DNA from: Streptomyces pristinaespiralis
GTDB lineage: Bacteria > Actinomycetota > Actinomycetes > Streptomycetales > Streptomycetaceae
Assembly (NCBI RefSeq): GCF_001278075.1
Contig: NZ_CP011340.1
Span: forward strand, 3,286,001 to 3,350,000
Reading direction: 5' to 3'
DNA: 64,000 nt
Part shown: in pieces, positions 1-7,965 of the stretch
Numbering within the stretch: the first letter of the stretch is position 1
Layout: each line of letters starts with the position of its first letter
Translations under genes and position numbers: made by a program
Notes under the pieces: generated by a model
Database searches by the model: none
The model's input: only the letters and a program-made list of their open reading frames with translations
Told to the model about the DNA's origin: nothing

Positions 1-69
1 TTCGGCGGAGGGCCCGGCAGCTTCGGCGGGGGTGGCACGCGGGGCCGGATGGGCGGTGGCCGCTTCTGA
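1..69 (+). CDS. 3' end of a glycine-rich-tailed protein, probably a TPM-domain membrane protein (partial)
   Basis: An open frame runs from the first base to a TGA at 67-69 and encodes a C-terminal tail rich in glycine and arginine ending GGGGTRGRMGGGRF. Only 22 residues are in the window, so the domain cannot be seen. In Streptomyces the gene just upstream of pspA commonly encodes a TPM-domain (YgcG-like) membrane protein with exactly this type of Gly/Arg tail, which is the basis for the tentative name. It is co-directional with pspA, 75 nt away. Confidence 0.55.
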   Translation, partial: FGGGPGSFGGGGTRGRMGGGRF

Positions 70-144
70 CGTACCCCGGCCCGTGTCACGCACGCCGGCC
101 CGTATTCCGTTCGGCGCTCAAGGAGCCTTTCAAGGAGCAGTGGC

Positions 145-855
145 ATGACCAAGCAGACCGTTCTCGGGCGGGTCACCCAGCTGGCCAGGGCGAACATCAA
201 CGCGCTGCTGGACCAGGCGGAGGACCCGCAGAAGATGCTCGACCAGCTGATCCGCGACTACACGAACAACATCGTGGAGGCCGAACAGGCGGTGGCGAGC
301 ACCATCGGCAACCTGCGCCTCATGGAACAGGACCACCAGGAGGACGTGGACGCCGCCCGGGAATGGGGCGGCAAGGCGCTGGCGGCCAGCAGGAAGGCGG
401 ACGAACTGCGTGCCGCGGGACAGTCCGCGGACGCCGACAAGTTCGACAACCTGGCGAAGGTCGCCCTCGGCAGACAGCTCCGGTCCGAGCAGGAGGCGAA
501 GACGGCGGAGCCGACGATCGCCTCCCAGACGGCGGTCGTCGACAAGCTCAAGTCCGGTCTGGAACAGATGAAGGCGAAGCTGGGACAGCTCCAGGCGAGG
601 CGGGACGAACTGGTGGCCAGAGCGAAGTCCGCGGAGGCGCAGAACCGGATGATGGACGCGGTGAAGAGCATCGACGTGCTCGACCCGACGAGCGAACTCC
701 ACCGCTTCGAGGACAAGGTCCGGCGCGAGGAGGCGAGGGCGCTCGGCAAGCAGGAACTGGCGGCGTCGTCGCTGGACGCGCAGTTCGAGCAGCTGGAGAG
801 CATGGGGGAGGACGCGGAGATCGAGGCGAGGTTGGCGGCGTTGAAGTCTGCGTAG
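145..855 (+). CDS. pspA: PspA/IM30 family membrane-stress protein
   Basis: The 236-residue product matches the usual length of PspA/IM30 proteins and opens with the typical amphipathic start (TKQTVLGRVTQLARANINALL), followed by the conserved EDPQKMLDQLIRDY segment. The rest is a long, charged coiled coil rich in Ala, Glu, Lys and Gln with no membrane segment. PspA proteins assemble as ESCRT-III-like oligomers on the inner face of the cytoplasmic membrane and preserve its integrity under envelope stress. The ATG at 145 follows AAGGAGCAGTGGC, a good ribosome binding site. It lies downstream of, and co-directional with, the Gly-rich-tailed membrane protein gene, with which it may be cotranscribed. 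Confidence 0.93.
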   Translation: MTKQTVLGRVTQLARANINALLDQAEDPQKMLDQLIRDYTNNIVEAEQAVASTIGNLRLMEQDHQEDVDAAREWGGKALAASRKADELRAAGQSADADKFDNLAKVALGRQLRSEQEAKTAEPTIASQTAVVDKLKSGLEQMKAKLGQLQARRDELVARAKSAEAQNRMMDAVKSIDVLDPTSELHRFEDKVRREEARALGKQELAASSLDAQFEQLESMGEDAEIEARLAALKSA

Positions 856-905
856 GGGGTGGGCGGGGGTGGCCGCGTTGGCGCGGCGGCCGCTGCGCGG
901 GGCCG

Positions 906-1146
906 TTCCCCTACCCGCCCCTTCCCGAACCGGGGCAGGCCCCGGGCCCCGTACCGCGCTCCGCGCGGTGCCCTCAATCTCCCCCTACGGCCTGGCGGCC
1001 GTGGGAGGTGCCCCCAGGCGGGCTGGATTTCGCTCCGCGAAATCAGCCCCGCCGGCGATTGAGGCGCGGGGGTCCGGTGGGGGTCCCCCCACGCCGCCAG
1101 GCGTAGGGGGAGGAGCCCCCGGTTCGGGAAGGGGCGGGTAGGGGAA
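906..1146. repeat. Large intergenic palindrome with 30-bp perfect terminal arms
   Basis: Bases 906-935 and 1117-1146 are perfect inverted copies of a 30-bp GC-rich arm. Inside them a second, imperfect pair (about 980-1016 and 1083-1118) is also inverted, and the centre has a small perfect stem (GATTTCG at 1026-1032, CGAAATC at 1038-1044). The whole block can fold as a cruciform or as a long RNA hairpin. It fills the gap between the convergent pspA and phosphatase genes, so it may act as a bidirectional terminator. It resembles the dispersed intergenic palindromes common in Streptomyces. No gene was seen in this gap. Confidence 0.8.
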
Positions 1147-1190
1147 AACGCCAGCCGCAGGCGCCGCGCCCCCGTACCCGCCCCACGCCC

Positions 1191-3773
1191 TCAGAACATG
1201 CTCAGCAGCTGCTCCACCGTCGGCTCCGCCGACCCCTCGCCGTCCGGCAGTGCCAGCTCGAACCACACCGTCTTGCCCCGCGGCGTCCGCCGTGAGCCCC
1301 ACGCCGCGCTCAGGAGGCCGACCAGTTGGAGGCCGCGGCCTCCCTCGTCGGTGTCGCGGGCGCGGCGGCGTCGGGGCTGGACGAGGCCGGCGTCCCACAC
1401 CTCGCAGACCAGGGTCCGGTCCCTGAGCAGCCGCAGGCGGATCTCGCCCTCCCCGTAGCGCAGGGCGTTGGTGACCAGTTCGCTGACGAGGAGTTCGACC
1501 GTGTCGACGAGCGCCTCGAGGTCCCAGGCGGTCAGCTGGGCGCGGGCCAGTTCGCGGGCCCGGCCCACCGAGCGGGGTTCGCGGGGCAGACGCCAGTCGC
1601 CCACGGCTTCGGTCGGCAGGCCCTGTATGCGGGCCATCAGCAGCGCGATGTCGTCCTCGCCGTGCCGGGTGTCGAGGGCGCCGAGCACATGGTCGGCGAC
1701 GTCCTCGAGGGGGCGTACCGGATCCGCGAGTGCGGCACGGAAGGCGCGCAGGCCCTCTTCGAGCGGGTGGTCGCGGGACTCGACCAGGCCGTCGGTGTAG
1801 AGGGCGAGGAGGGATCCCTCGGGTACTTCGACCTCCACCTCCTCGAAGGGTTCGCCGCCCACGCCGAGCGGCATGCCCGGCGGCACGTCGAGCAGCAGCG
1901 CCTCTTCGCCCGGTTCGACCAGAACGGGCGGCAGATGGCCCGCGTTGGCGAAGGTGCAGCGCCGGGTGACCGGGTCGTAGACGGCGTAGACGCAGGTGGC
2001 GAGGTATACCTCGGAGAGGTCCGCGTCGCGGGACGTGTGGGCGACGCGGGAGGGGACCTGGGCGCCGCCCGAGGTGCGGCCGCCCTTGGCGGGGCTGCCG
2101 AGGCCGCGCGCGATCTCGTCGAGCGCGGAGAGCACTTCGGCCGGTTCGAGGTCGAGCAGGGCCAGGGTCCTCACGGCGGTGCGCAGTTCGCCCATGGCGA
2201 CGGCGGCCCGCAGCCCGCGGCCCATCACGTCGCCGACGACCAGGGCGGTGCGGTGGCCGGGGAGTTCGATGACGTCGAACCAGTCGCCGCCGACTTCCGT
2301 GGCGGTGGTGCCGGGCAGATAGCGGCAGGCGATGTCGAGCCCGGCCGCCTCCGGGTCGCCGGGGGGCAGCAGGCTGCGCTGGAGGATGAGGGCGCGTTCG
2401 TGCTCCCTGCGGTACAGCCGGGCGTTGTCGATGCAGACGGCGGCGCGGGCCGCGAGCTCGACGGCGAGGGCCCGGTCCCGTTCCCCGAAGGGTTCGCTGC
2501 CCTTGGTGCGGGAGAACTGCACCAGTCCGACGACGGTGTCGTGCGCCACCATCGGTACGGCCAGCGTCGACTGGACGAGGCTGCCGTCCTCGCCGGGGAT
2601 CGACCGGACGGCCGCCGTGCGCAGGGCGCCGGCGCACGGGGAGTTGAACGGGTAGCGGTGGACCTCGCCGACCGCGGTGGGGGCGCTCCCTTCTGGCGCG
2701 CAGCCCGGAGTGGTCATCAGCGGGGCGTCGGAGACGGCGCTGGCGAAGGCGACCCTGCGCAGTTCGGCGCTGCCTCCTCCGAAGCCCTCCGAGCGTGCGG
2801 AGCCCCACTGTCCGGGCGGGGCCTCGTCGCCGGTGAGCAGTCCTTGGTACAGGTCGACGGAGGCGAGGTCGCAGAAGCCGGGGACGGCGACGTCGAGGAG
2901 TTCGCGGGCGGTGGTCTCCAGGTCGAGGGAGTTGCCGATCCGGGCGCTCGCCTCGTTGAGGAGGGCGAGGTTCCGGCGGGCGTTCGCGGCTTCGCGGGCT
3001 GCGATGTGACGGCGTGTGACATCCGTGCCGACCCCGGCGACCCCCACGGGCCGGCCTGATCCGCCGTGCACCCGGTAGAGGTTGATCGACCAGTGCCTGC
3101 GGTCGGTGCTGCCGGGGGCCGTGCCGACGATCTGGAGGTCGGTGACGGGGTCACCGGTCTCCAGGACCCTGCGCAGCGAGGCGTTCATCCGCTCCGCCTC
3201 CGGGCGGGAGAGGTAGTCGTGCACGGTGCGGCCGCGGTGGTCCTCCGCGGCGCCGCCGAAGACGGTGGCGAAACGCTGGTTGGCGCGCTGCACGGTGAGG
3301 TCGGTGCCGAAGAGCAGGAACCCGAAAGGAGATTGGCCGAAAATAGCCTGCGATGCGGCGAGGTCGGTCTCTATCCGGCGCAGCGCGCGGACGTCGAGGA
3401 CGATGCACAGCGCGCCCTGTTCGCCCTGGGACGTCTCACTGGGCATCACATAGATCTCGGCGAGGCCGTGCGCCTGGCTGCCGCCCGGCATCCGGAAGGG
3501 GACGAGTCCGGTCCACTCCTTGCCGTCGAGGATCTCGGCCAGTCTGCGGCGTCCGCGGGGGCGGAGCTCAGCGGGCATGAAGACCTCGACCGGGTCCTTG
3601 CCCCTGGCCTCGTCGGCAGCGATGCCGAACAGCTCCACGGCCCGGTCGCTCCACTGGTCGACCAGACCGTCGTGGCCGATCGAGAACGAGGCCACCTTGA
3701 TGTAGTCATAGATCGAGCCAGGCGGGCTGCTCTGCCATACGACATCGCTCGCCGTCTCAGGTATTTCGCTCAC
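1191..3773 (-). CDS. PAS-PAS-GAF SpoIIE-type serine phosphatase fused to an RsbW-like ATPase
   Basis: This 860-residue multidomain signalling protein has two PAS domains (about 20-135 and 140-258), a GAF domain (about 275-455), a PP2C/SpoIIE phosphatase domain (about 470-705, with EVGGDWFDV, VGDVMGRG and LYTDGLVE metal-binding motifs) and a C-terminal HATPase_c domain (about 715-845, with ELVTNALRY and DEGGRGLQLV). Such proteins act in partner-switching control of sigma factors: the phosphatase dephosphorylates anti-sigma antagonists and the ATPase resembles anti-sigma kinases. No membrane segment is visible, so sensing is likely cytoplasmic. The start is GTG at 3773. It lies next to a stand-alone HATPase gene on the same strand. 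The sigma factor controlled is unknown. Confidence 0.93.
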   Translation of the reverse strand: MSEIPETASDVVWQSSPPGSIYDYIKVASFSIGHDGLVDQWSDRAVELFGIAADEARGKDPVEVFMPAELRPRGRRRLAEILDGKEWTGLVPFRMPGGSQAHGLAEIYVMPSETSQGEQGALCIVLDVRALRRIETDLAASQAIFGQSPFGFLLFGTDLTVQRANQRFATVFGGAAEDHRGRTVHDYLSRPEAERMNASLRRVLETGDPVTDLQIVGTAPGSTDRRHWSINLYRVHGGSGRPVGVAGVGTDVTRRHIAAREAANARRNLALLNEASARIGNSLDLETTARELLDVAVPGFCDLASVDLYQGLLTGDEAPPGQWGSARSEGFGGGSAELRRVAFASAVSDAPLMTTPGCAPEGSAPTAVGEVHRYPFNSPCAGALRTAAVRSIPGEDGSLVQSTLAVPMVAHDTVVGLVQFSRTKGSEPFGERDRALAVELAARAAVCIDNARLYRREHERALILQRSLLPPGDPEAAGLDIACRYLPGTTATEVGGDWFDVIELPGHRTALVVGDVMGRGLRAAVAMGELRTAVRTLALLDLEPAEVLSALDEIARGLGSPAKGGRTSGGAQVPSRVAHTSRDADLSEVYLATCVYAVYDPVTRRCTFANAGHLPPVLVEPGEEALLLDVPPGMPLGVGGEPFEEVEVEVPEGSLLALYTDGLVESRDHPLEEGLRAFRAALADPVRPLEDVADHVLGALDTRHGEDDIALLMARIQGLPTEAVGDWRLPREPRSVGRARELARAQLTAWDLEALVDTVELLVSELVTNALRYGEGEIRLRLLRDRTLVCEVWDAGLVQPRRRRARDTDEGGRGLQLVGLLSAAWGSRRTPRGKTVWFELALPDGEGSAEPTVEQLLSMF

Positions 3774-3920
3774 GCGACCGTCCCCTCCAGCTCACCGCAC
3801 CGGACCGGCCATGACCGCAGTATTCAGCACTACGGCTCCCACCGACACGGCGTTCACGATCACAGAGCGGTCTCGTTCGTTTTGAGCCGACTCCGACGTG
3901 ATCGTCGTCCCTGAAGACTT

Positions 3921-4337
3921 CTAACCAGCGAGAGCCAGCTCGAACCACACGGTCTTGCCGGTCCTGCCCCGGCGCGTGCCCCAGCGACGGGCGGAACAGG
4001 CCACCAGTTGCAGCCCTCGTCCGCTCTCGTCCTCGCTGCGGGCCGATCTCTCCACGGGAGGATCCGGAAGGGGATCGGACACCTCCACCAGCAGGACCGG
4101 TGCCACGCCGGTACGTTCCGGGCGGCTCAGGCGAAGGTTGATCGGGCCGGGGGTGTAGCGCTGGGAATTGGTCACCAGCTCACTGACCAGGAGCACCGTC
4201 AGATCACCGACGGCGGCGTCGATTCCCCACAGGTGGAGGGTGTCGCGGACCGCGTGCCGGGCCGCGCGCACCACGTTCGGTTCGGCCGGAAAAGTCCACT
4301 CGGCGCGTTCGCCTCGGGTGCCGATCACGCCGATCAC
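3921..4337 (-). CDS. Stand-alone RsbW-like ATP-binding protein
   Basis: The 138-residue product is a single HATPase_c domain of the anti-sigma kinase type. It shows the N-box LLVSELVTNSQRY and the G-box SGRGLQLVACSARRWG, and ends in the typical GKTVWFELAL strand. It corresponds closely to the C-terminal module of the upstream-oriented phosphatase at 1191-3773, which suggests duplication or shared partners. Streptomyces genomes encode many such proteins, few with a known target. The GTG at 4337 is preceded by GGGGAA; a second GTG three codons later is also possible. The 147-bp gap between it and the phosphatase gene holds no gene. Confidence 0.9.
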   Translation of the reverse strand: MIGVIGTRGERAEWTFPAEPNVVRAARHAVRDTLHLWGIDAAVGDLTVLLVSELVTNSQRYTPGPINLRLSRPERTGVAPVLLVEVSDPLPDPPVERSARSEDESGRGLQLVACSARRWGTRRGRTGKTVWFELALAG

Positions 4338-4490
4338 TTCCCCGGATCACCAGCGGAACCATGTCCTGTTTCAGGGGGTTAATCAGCACATACCCTGTTT
4401 GTCGCCCGAATTACCGCCCACGGACCGCAATGGCCGCACGCGTTGCCGCGGCAGCTCGTCCACCGACGGCTTGCCCCGACGGCGCGCGCC

Positions 4491-4919
4491 TCAGCGGCGT
4501 GCGCCCTCCCCGGTCCCCTCCGCCCGCTCGCGCCGTTGGCGCGCGCAGGCGGCGACCGCGGGCAGGTCCTGGTCGAGCCAGTCGACGGCGTCGAGCTCGT
4601 CCGGCCCGAGCCAGCGGAGGGCGTCGTGGTCCTGAAGCGGCCTGGGCTCACCGGACAGCAGCCGGGCCGTCCACACCTGGAGCACGTATCCCGCCCGCAG
4701 CGGCCACTCGCCGGGGACACGGTCCACCGGTTCGGTCTCGATGCCCAGTTCTTCGCGCAGTTCACGCACGAGCGCCTGCTCGGGACTCTCCCCCGGCTCC
4801 AGCTTGCCGCCGGGCAGCTCCCAGCGGCCGGCCAGCTCGGCGGGCGCGCTGCGCCGCGCGGCGAGGAGCCGCCCTTCTTCGTACACAGCTCCGGCCACGA
4901 CCACCACACGATCAGTCAT
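4491..4919 (-). CDS. MutT-like NUDIX hydrolase
   Basis: The 142-residue protein is about the usual size of MutT-type enzymes. It carries a full Nudix box (G-x5-E-x7-REL-x-EE-x-G), seen as GGKLEPGESPEQALVRELRE followed by ELGI. It opens with RVVVVAGAVYEEGRLLAAR, the first strand of the fold. These enzymes cleave nucleoside diphosphate-linked substrates; the resemblance to MutT suggests oxidised dNTP sanitation, but the substrate cannot be read from sequence. The ATG at 4919 opens the frame. The small SPOR-like gene lies just upstream on the same strand with a 52-bp gap. Confidence 0.9.
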   Translation of the reverse strand: MTDRVVVVAGAVYEEGRLLAARRSAPAELAGRWELPGGKLEPGESPEQALVRELREELGIETEPVDRVPGEWPLRAGYVLQVWTARLLSGEPRPLQDHDALRWLGPDELDAVDWLDQDLPAVAACARQRRERAEGTGEGARR

Positions 4920-4971
4920 GCGGCGGAGCGTACTGGCCCCGAGTGTCCGGCCGCGCGCGCCGGAGGCGCCG

Positions 4972-5151
4972 TCAGCGCGCTGTCCGGCCGACCCGCTCGA
5001 CCCAGTAGAGCCGCTGGTGACCGCGTCCGTCGAGCGCGTCGGCGATCTTCTGCGCCTCTGCCTCTGTCGCGTAACGGCCGACGCGGTAGCAGTTGCCGTT
5101 GCCGTCCTGCCGTATGACGAGCCAGGGCAGGACAGCGCCGCTGTCGGTCAT
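4972..5151 (-). CDS. Small SPOR-like protein (59 residues)
   Basis: This short frame is easily missed. It starts with ATG at 5151 (MTDSGAVLPWLVIRQDGNGN) and ends at 4972. The product has a pattern of alternating strands with the segment YATEAEAQKIADAL, typical of SPOR-type folds, and conserved aromatic residues in LYWVERVG. Similar short proteins are widespread in Streptomyces and are usually annotated as SPOR-domain or hypothetical proteins. No signal peptide or membrane segment is present, so a peptidoglycan-binding role, as in classical SPOR proteins, is not supported. It may be cotranscribed with the NUDIX gene downstream. Confidence 0.75.
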   Translation of the reverse strand: MTDSGAVLPWLVIRQDGNGNCYRVGRYATEAEAQKIADALDGRGHQRLYWVERVGRTAR

Positions 5152-5274
5152 CGCGCCCCTCCCTCGGTCGGCCCGCTTGTCCGTAACGATCGCCAGGAAA
5201 CCGCAGTACGCATATGCCCAAGCCTACGCCTGACGTTCACTGAGCGGATACGGGTTTTCACAAAGAGACAGGAA

Positions 5275-5304
5275 AAGGGGCGCATCCGACTGGATACGCC
5301 CCTT
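5275..5304 (-). terminator. Hairpin downstream of the GntR regulator
   Basis: AAGGGGCGCATCC and GGATACGCCCCTT form a 13-bp stem with one mismatch and a short loop. It lies 52 nt beyond the stop of the GntR-family gene and probably ends its transcript. Confidence 0.75.
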
Positions 5305-5355
5305 GGTCCCGTACCGGTGGCCGCTGCGGAGCCCGGTACGAGCGCCGCAGAAAGG

Positions 5356-6108
5356 TCACCTCACGGGCAGGTGGTACGCGATGCGGTAACGGTCCGCGGG
5401 CACGACCACGTCGGCGGTCTCCACCGCACGGCCCGAGGCGTAATACGTGCGCTCGACGACCATCACCACATGGCCGGGCACGCCGCCGAGGGCCAGCAGC
5501 TCCTCCGCGAGGCCGGGCCGGGCGCCGACCTCCTCCACGACGTTGTCCACCACGATGTCGATGGCGGCCATCCGCTCGACGACTCCGCAGCCGCCGAGCG
5601 GGCCCTCCTCCGGCAACATCACCGGCGTGCGGCCGGTGACCTCGAGCGGCTCCCAGGAGGTGGAGAGCATCATCGCCTCGCCTGCGTCCCGGAAGACGTA
5701 GCGCGTGCGCATCACGCGGGCGCCGAGCTCGATCCCGAGCCGCCCGGCCACCTCCGGGGTCGCCGCCTCCTGCTCGCTGCTGGACTCCCACGTCCCCCGG
5801 GCACCCTCCTCCGCCTGCTCCTGCCGGAACGGGCTGGCACCCGAGGGCGGTCGGAAGCCGGACCGGGCGACCCGGCGCGGCACGGGCCGCTCACGCACAT
5901 ACGTCCCGGAGCCCGAGCGGCCCTCCACCAGCCCTTCCGCCATCAGCACCTTGCGCGCCTCGAGGGCGACCGTGTCCGAGACGCCGTACTCCTCGCGGAT
6001 GCGGGCCTGCGAGGGGAGGCGGGTGTGCGGCGGCAGCGAGCCGTTCACGATCTTCTCGCGGAGATCGCTCGCAACGCGCAGGTAGGCGGGCTGCTCACCG
6101 AATGTCAC
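5356..6108 (-). CDS. GntR-family transcriptional regulator with UTRA effector domain
   Basis: The 250-residue product has an N-terminal winged helix-turn-helix (about 5-70: YLRVASDLREKIVNG, LPSQARIREEYGVS) and a C-terminal UTRA ligand-binding domain (about 90-245), the layout of the HutC subfamily. UTRA domains bind small metabolites such as sugars or amino acids. GTG at 6108 is preferred because GGGGAG lies 7 nt upstream; a longer frame from 6171 lacks a good site. It is divergent from the chitinase gene across a 240-bp region, but its sequence is not that of DasR, so control of the chitinase by this regulator is only a possibility. Confidence 0.9.
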   Translation of the reverse strand: MTFGEQPAYLRVASDLREKIVNGSLPPHTRLPSQARIREEYGVSDTVALEARKVLMAEGLVEGRSGSGTYVRERPVPRRVARSGFRPPSGASPFRQEQAEEGARGTWESSSEQEAATPEVAGRLGIELGARVMRTRYVFRDAGEAMMLSTSWEPLEVTGRTPVMLPEEGPLGGCGVVERMAAIDIVVDNVVEEVGARPGLAEELLALGGVPGHVVMVVERTYYASGRAVETADVVVPADRYRIAYHLPVR

Positions 6109-6257
6109 TGGCCACTCCCCAACAGGTTGACAGACTGCAACAGAGTCGCAACGGTCGGTTGCTGACCGCAAGTGTGGGCCAACGTTTCACCCGAAGTGAT
6201 GATTTGCCGCTGAGCAGAGGTTTACCGCGAGTACGGGCCATCAGATGGCGGCACCCC

Positions 6258-6286
6258 TTGACCGCAATGGTCCATACCAATACGTT
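6258..6286 (+). promoter_or_regulatory. Predicted chitinase promoter
   Basis: TTGACC at 6258-6263 and TACGTT at 6281-6286 are separated by 17 bp, a fair match to a primary sigma-70 type promoter. It lies about 60 bp before the chosen chitinase start and overlaps the dre-like operator. Confidence 0.6.
6266..6281. promoter_or_regulatory. DasR-responsive element (dre)-like operator
   Basis: AATGGTCCATACCAAT is a 16-bp near-palindrome matching the core of the known dre consensus (TGGTC-N2-GACCA type) found upstream of Streptomyces chitinase genes. It sits between the -35 and -10 boxes and touches the -10, an ideal place for repression. By family knowledge, DasR leaves such sites when glucosamine phosphates accumulate from chitin breakdown. 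Confidence 0.75.
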
Positions 6287-6346
6287 CCTGCGCACACGAC
6301 ACCGTTCTCGGAACCCGTTTCCGGCACGCGCACAGGAATGAGCCCG

Positions 6347-7714
6347 ATGCGTCGAAGAACCTTTGTCCGGGCGGCCGTTGCCGTCTGCTCGCTCTCGCTC
6401 GTCGCCACCCTCGCCCCCGCCGCCGTCGCCACCTCGGCCCAGGACGGCGACCGGGGCAGCGGCCACGGCCACCACAAGCAGTCGTACAAACGTGTCGGCT
6501 ACTTCACCCAATGGGGCGTCTACGGCCGGGACTTCCAGGTCAAGGACATGGACACCAGTGGCCAGGCCGCCAGACTCACCCACATCAACTACGCCTTCGG
6601 CAACGTGAACGCCGACGGCAAGTGCTTCACCGGGAACATCCCCGGCGAGGCCGACGCCTGGGCGGACTACGTCAGGCCGCTGGAGGCCGCGGACTCGGTC
6701 GACGGCGTCGCCGACACCGCGGAGCAGCCGCTCGCCGGCAACTTCAACCAGCTGCGCGAGCTCAAGGCCAAGCACCCCGGCCTGAAAGTCATGATCTCGC
6801 TGGGCGGCTGGAGCTGGTCCACCCACTTCTCGGACGCGGCCCGGACGCCCGAGTCGCGCAAGGCGCTCGTCTCCTCGTGCATCGACCTCTACATCAAGGG
6901 CAACCTTCCGGCCGACGGAGCGCGCGGGGGCGCGGGCGCGGCGGCCGGACTGTTCGACGGCATCGACATCGACTGGGAGTGGCCGGGCTCCGAGGGCGAC
7001 GCCGACACCGTGTACCGGCCCGAGGACAAGAAGAACTTCACGGCGCTGGTGCACGAGTTCCGCACCCAGCTGGACGACTACGCCGAGTCCCGGCAGAAGG
7101 ACCGGGGCGGTCAGCGCAAGCACTACGAGCTGTCCGCCTTCGTGCCGACCGCGCCGGCCAAGATCGACGCCGGTTTCGAGGTCCGCAAGATCATGCGGGA
7201 CTTCGACTTCGTCAACCTCCAGGGCTACGACTTCCACGTCTCCGGCGAGAAGACCACCGCCCAGCAGTCGGCGCTGTACGCCCGCGGGGACTTCAGCGTC
7301 GACCAGACCGTCCGCGACTGGCTGCGGCGCGGCGCGCCGGCACGCAAGCTGGTGGTCGGGATGCCCTTCTACGGGCAGGGGTGGACCGGAGTGACCGGCG
7401 GGGGCGACGGCATGGGGCAGCCGGCGACGGCACCCGCCCCGGCGACCTGGGCGGCCGGCTACGAGGACTACAAGGCCCTCAAGAAGCTCGCCGACTCCGG
7501 TGCCTACGAAGTCCACCGCGACCGGCGCAACGGGCACGCGTGGCTCTTCGACGGCACGACCCTGTGGACGTACGACGATCCCTCGGTGCTGCGCGCCAAG
7601 ACGTCGTACATCCGCGACCGCGGTCTCGGCGGCGCGATGTTCTGGTCGCTCGACGGGGACACCGCCGACGGCGAGCTGACGGCCGCGGTCGACGGCGGCC
7701 TGAGCCGCCGCTGA
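6347..7714 (+). CDS. Secreted GH18 chitinase
   Basis: The 455-residue product starts with an Arg-rich signal peptide (MRRRTFVRAAVAVCSLSL, cleavage probably after ATS near residue 30). The mature part is one GH18 TIM barrel (about 45-450). It contains the SLGGWSWS strand-3 motif and the catalytic DGIDIDWEW motif, whose final Glu is the acid/base, plus the conserved MPFYGQGW. It should hydrolyse chitin outside the cell by the substrate-assisted retaining mechanism. No chitin-binding or fibronectin module is present. ATG at 6347 lies 9 nt after AGGA; the ATG at 6338 abuts that site and is less likely. A dre-like site overlaps the promoter. Confidence 0.95.
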   Translation: MRRRTFVRAAVAVCSLSLVATLAPAAVATSAQDGDRGSGHGHHKQSYKRVGYFTQWGVYGRDFQVKDMDTSGQAARLTHINYAFGNVNADGKCFTGNIPGEADAWADYVRPLEAADSVDGVADTAEQPLAGNFNQLRELKAKHPGLKVMISLGGWSWSTHFSDAARTPESRKALVSSCIDLYIKGNLPADGARGGAGAAAGLFDGIDIDWEWPGSEGDADTVYRPEDKKNFTALVHEFRTQLDDYAESRQKDRGGQRKHYELSAFVPTAPAKIDAGFEVRKIMRDFDFVNLQGYDFHVSGEKTTAQQSALYARGDFSVDQTVRDWLRRGAPARKLVVGMPFYGQGWTGVTGGGDGMGQPATAPAPATWAAGYEDYKALKKLADSGAYEVHRDRRNGHAWLFDGTTLWTYDDPSVLRAKTSYIRDRGLGGAMFWSLDGDTADGELTAAVDGGLSRR

Positions 7715-7720
7715 TCCGCC

Positions 7721-7768
7721 GACCGGTCCACCGACCGGTCCACCGACCGGTCCACCGACCGGTCCGCC
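7721..7768. repeat. 12-bp tandem repeat, four copies
   Basis: GACCGGTCCACC is repeated four times head to tail beginning 7 bp after the chitinase stop; the fourth copy differs by one base (GCC for ACC). Each unit contains the palindrome GACCGGTC. No function can be assigned. Confidence 0.9.
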
Positions 7769-7780
7769 GCTGATACGGAA

Positions 7781-7816
7781 GCGGCCCCGTACGGACCACG
7801 CGTCCTACGGGGCCGC
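7781..7816 (+). terminator. Hairpin downstream of the chitinase gene
   Basis: GCGGCCCCGTA and TACGGGGCCGC form a perfect 11-bp stem around a 14-nt loop. It lies just beyond the tandem repeats and could end transcripts from both sides. Confidence 0.75.
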
Positions 7817-7965
7817 GACCCGGTGCCCGGGCCGTGCAGGGCAGGCTGCGCGGGGCGCTTGCCACCGGACCGGCCCGCGGCCGCACAGCAGAGCCGCGCT
7901 GCGCGTTCCCTGGACCCGACCGTAAGGGGCAGGCTCCGCGGCGGCGGGCCTCCGCCCGTGCGGGC

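Noticed and set aside
985..2808. Very long minus-strand frame (607 codons) overlapping the phosphatase gene
   Set aside because: It is a shadow frame of the PAS-GAF phosphatase with extreme Arg/Pro content. High GC leaves such frames open.
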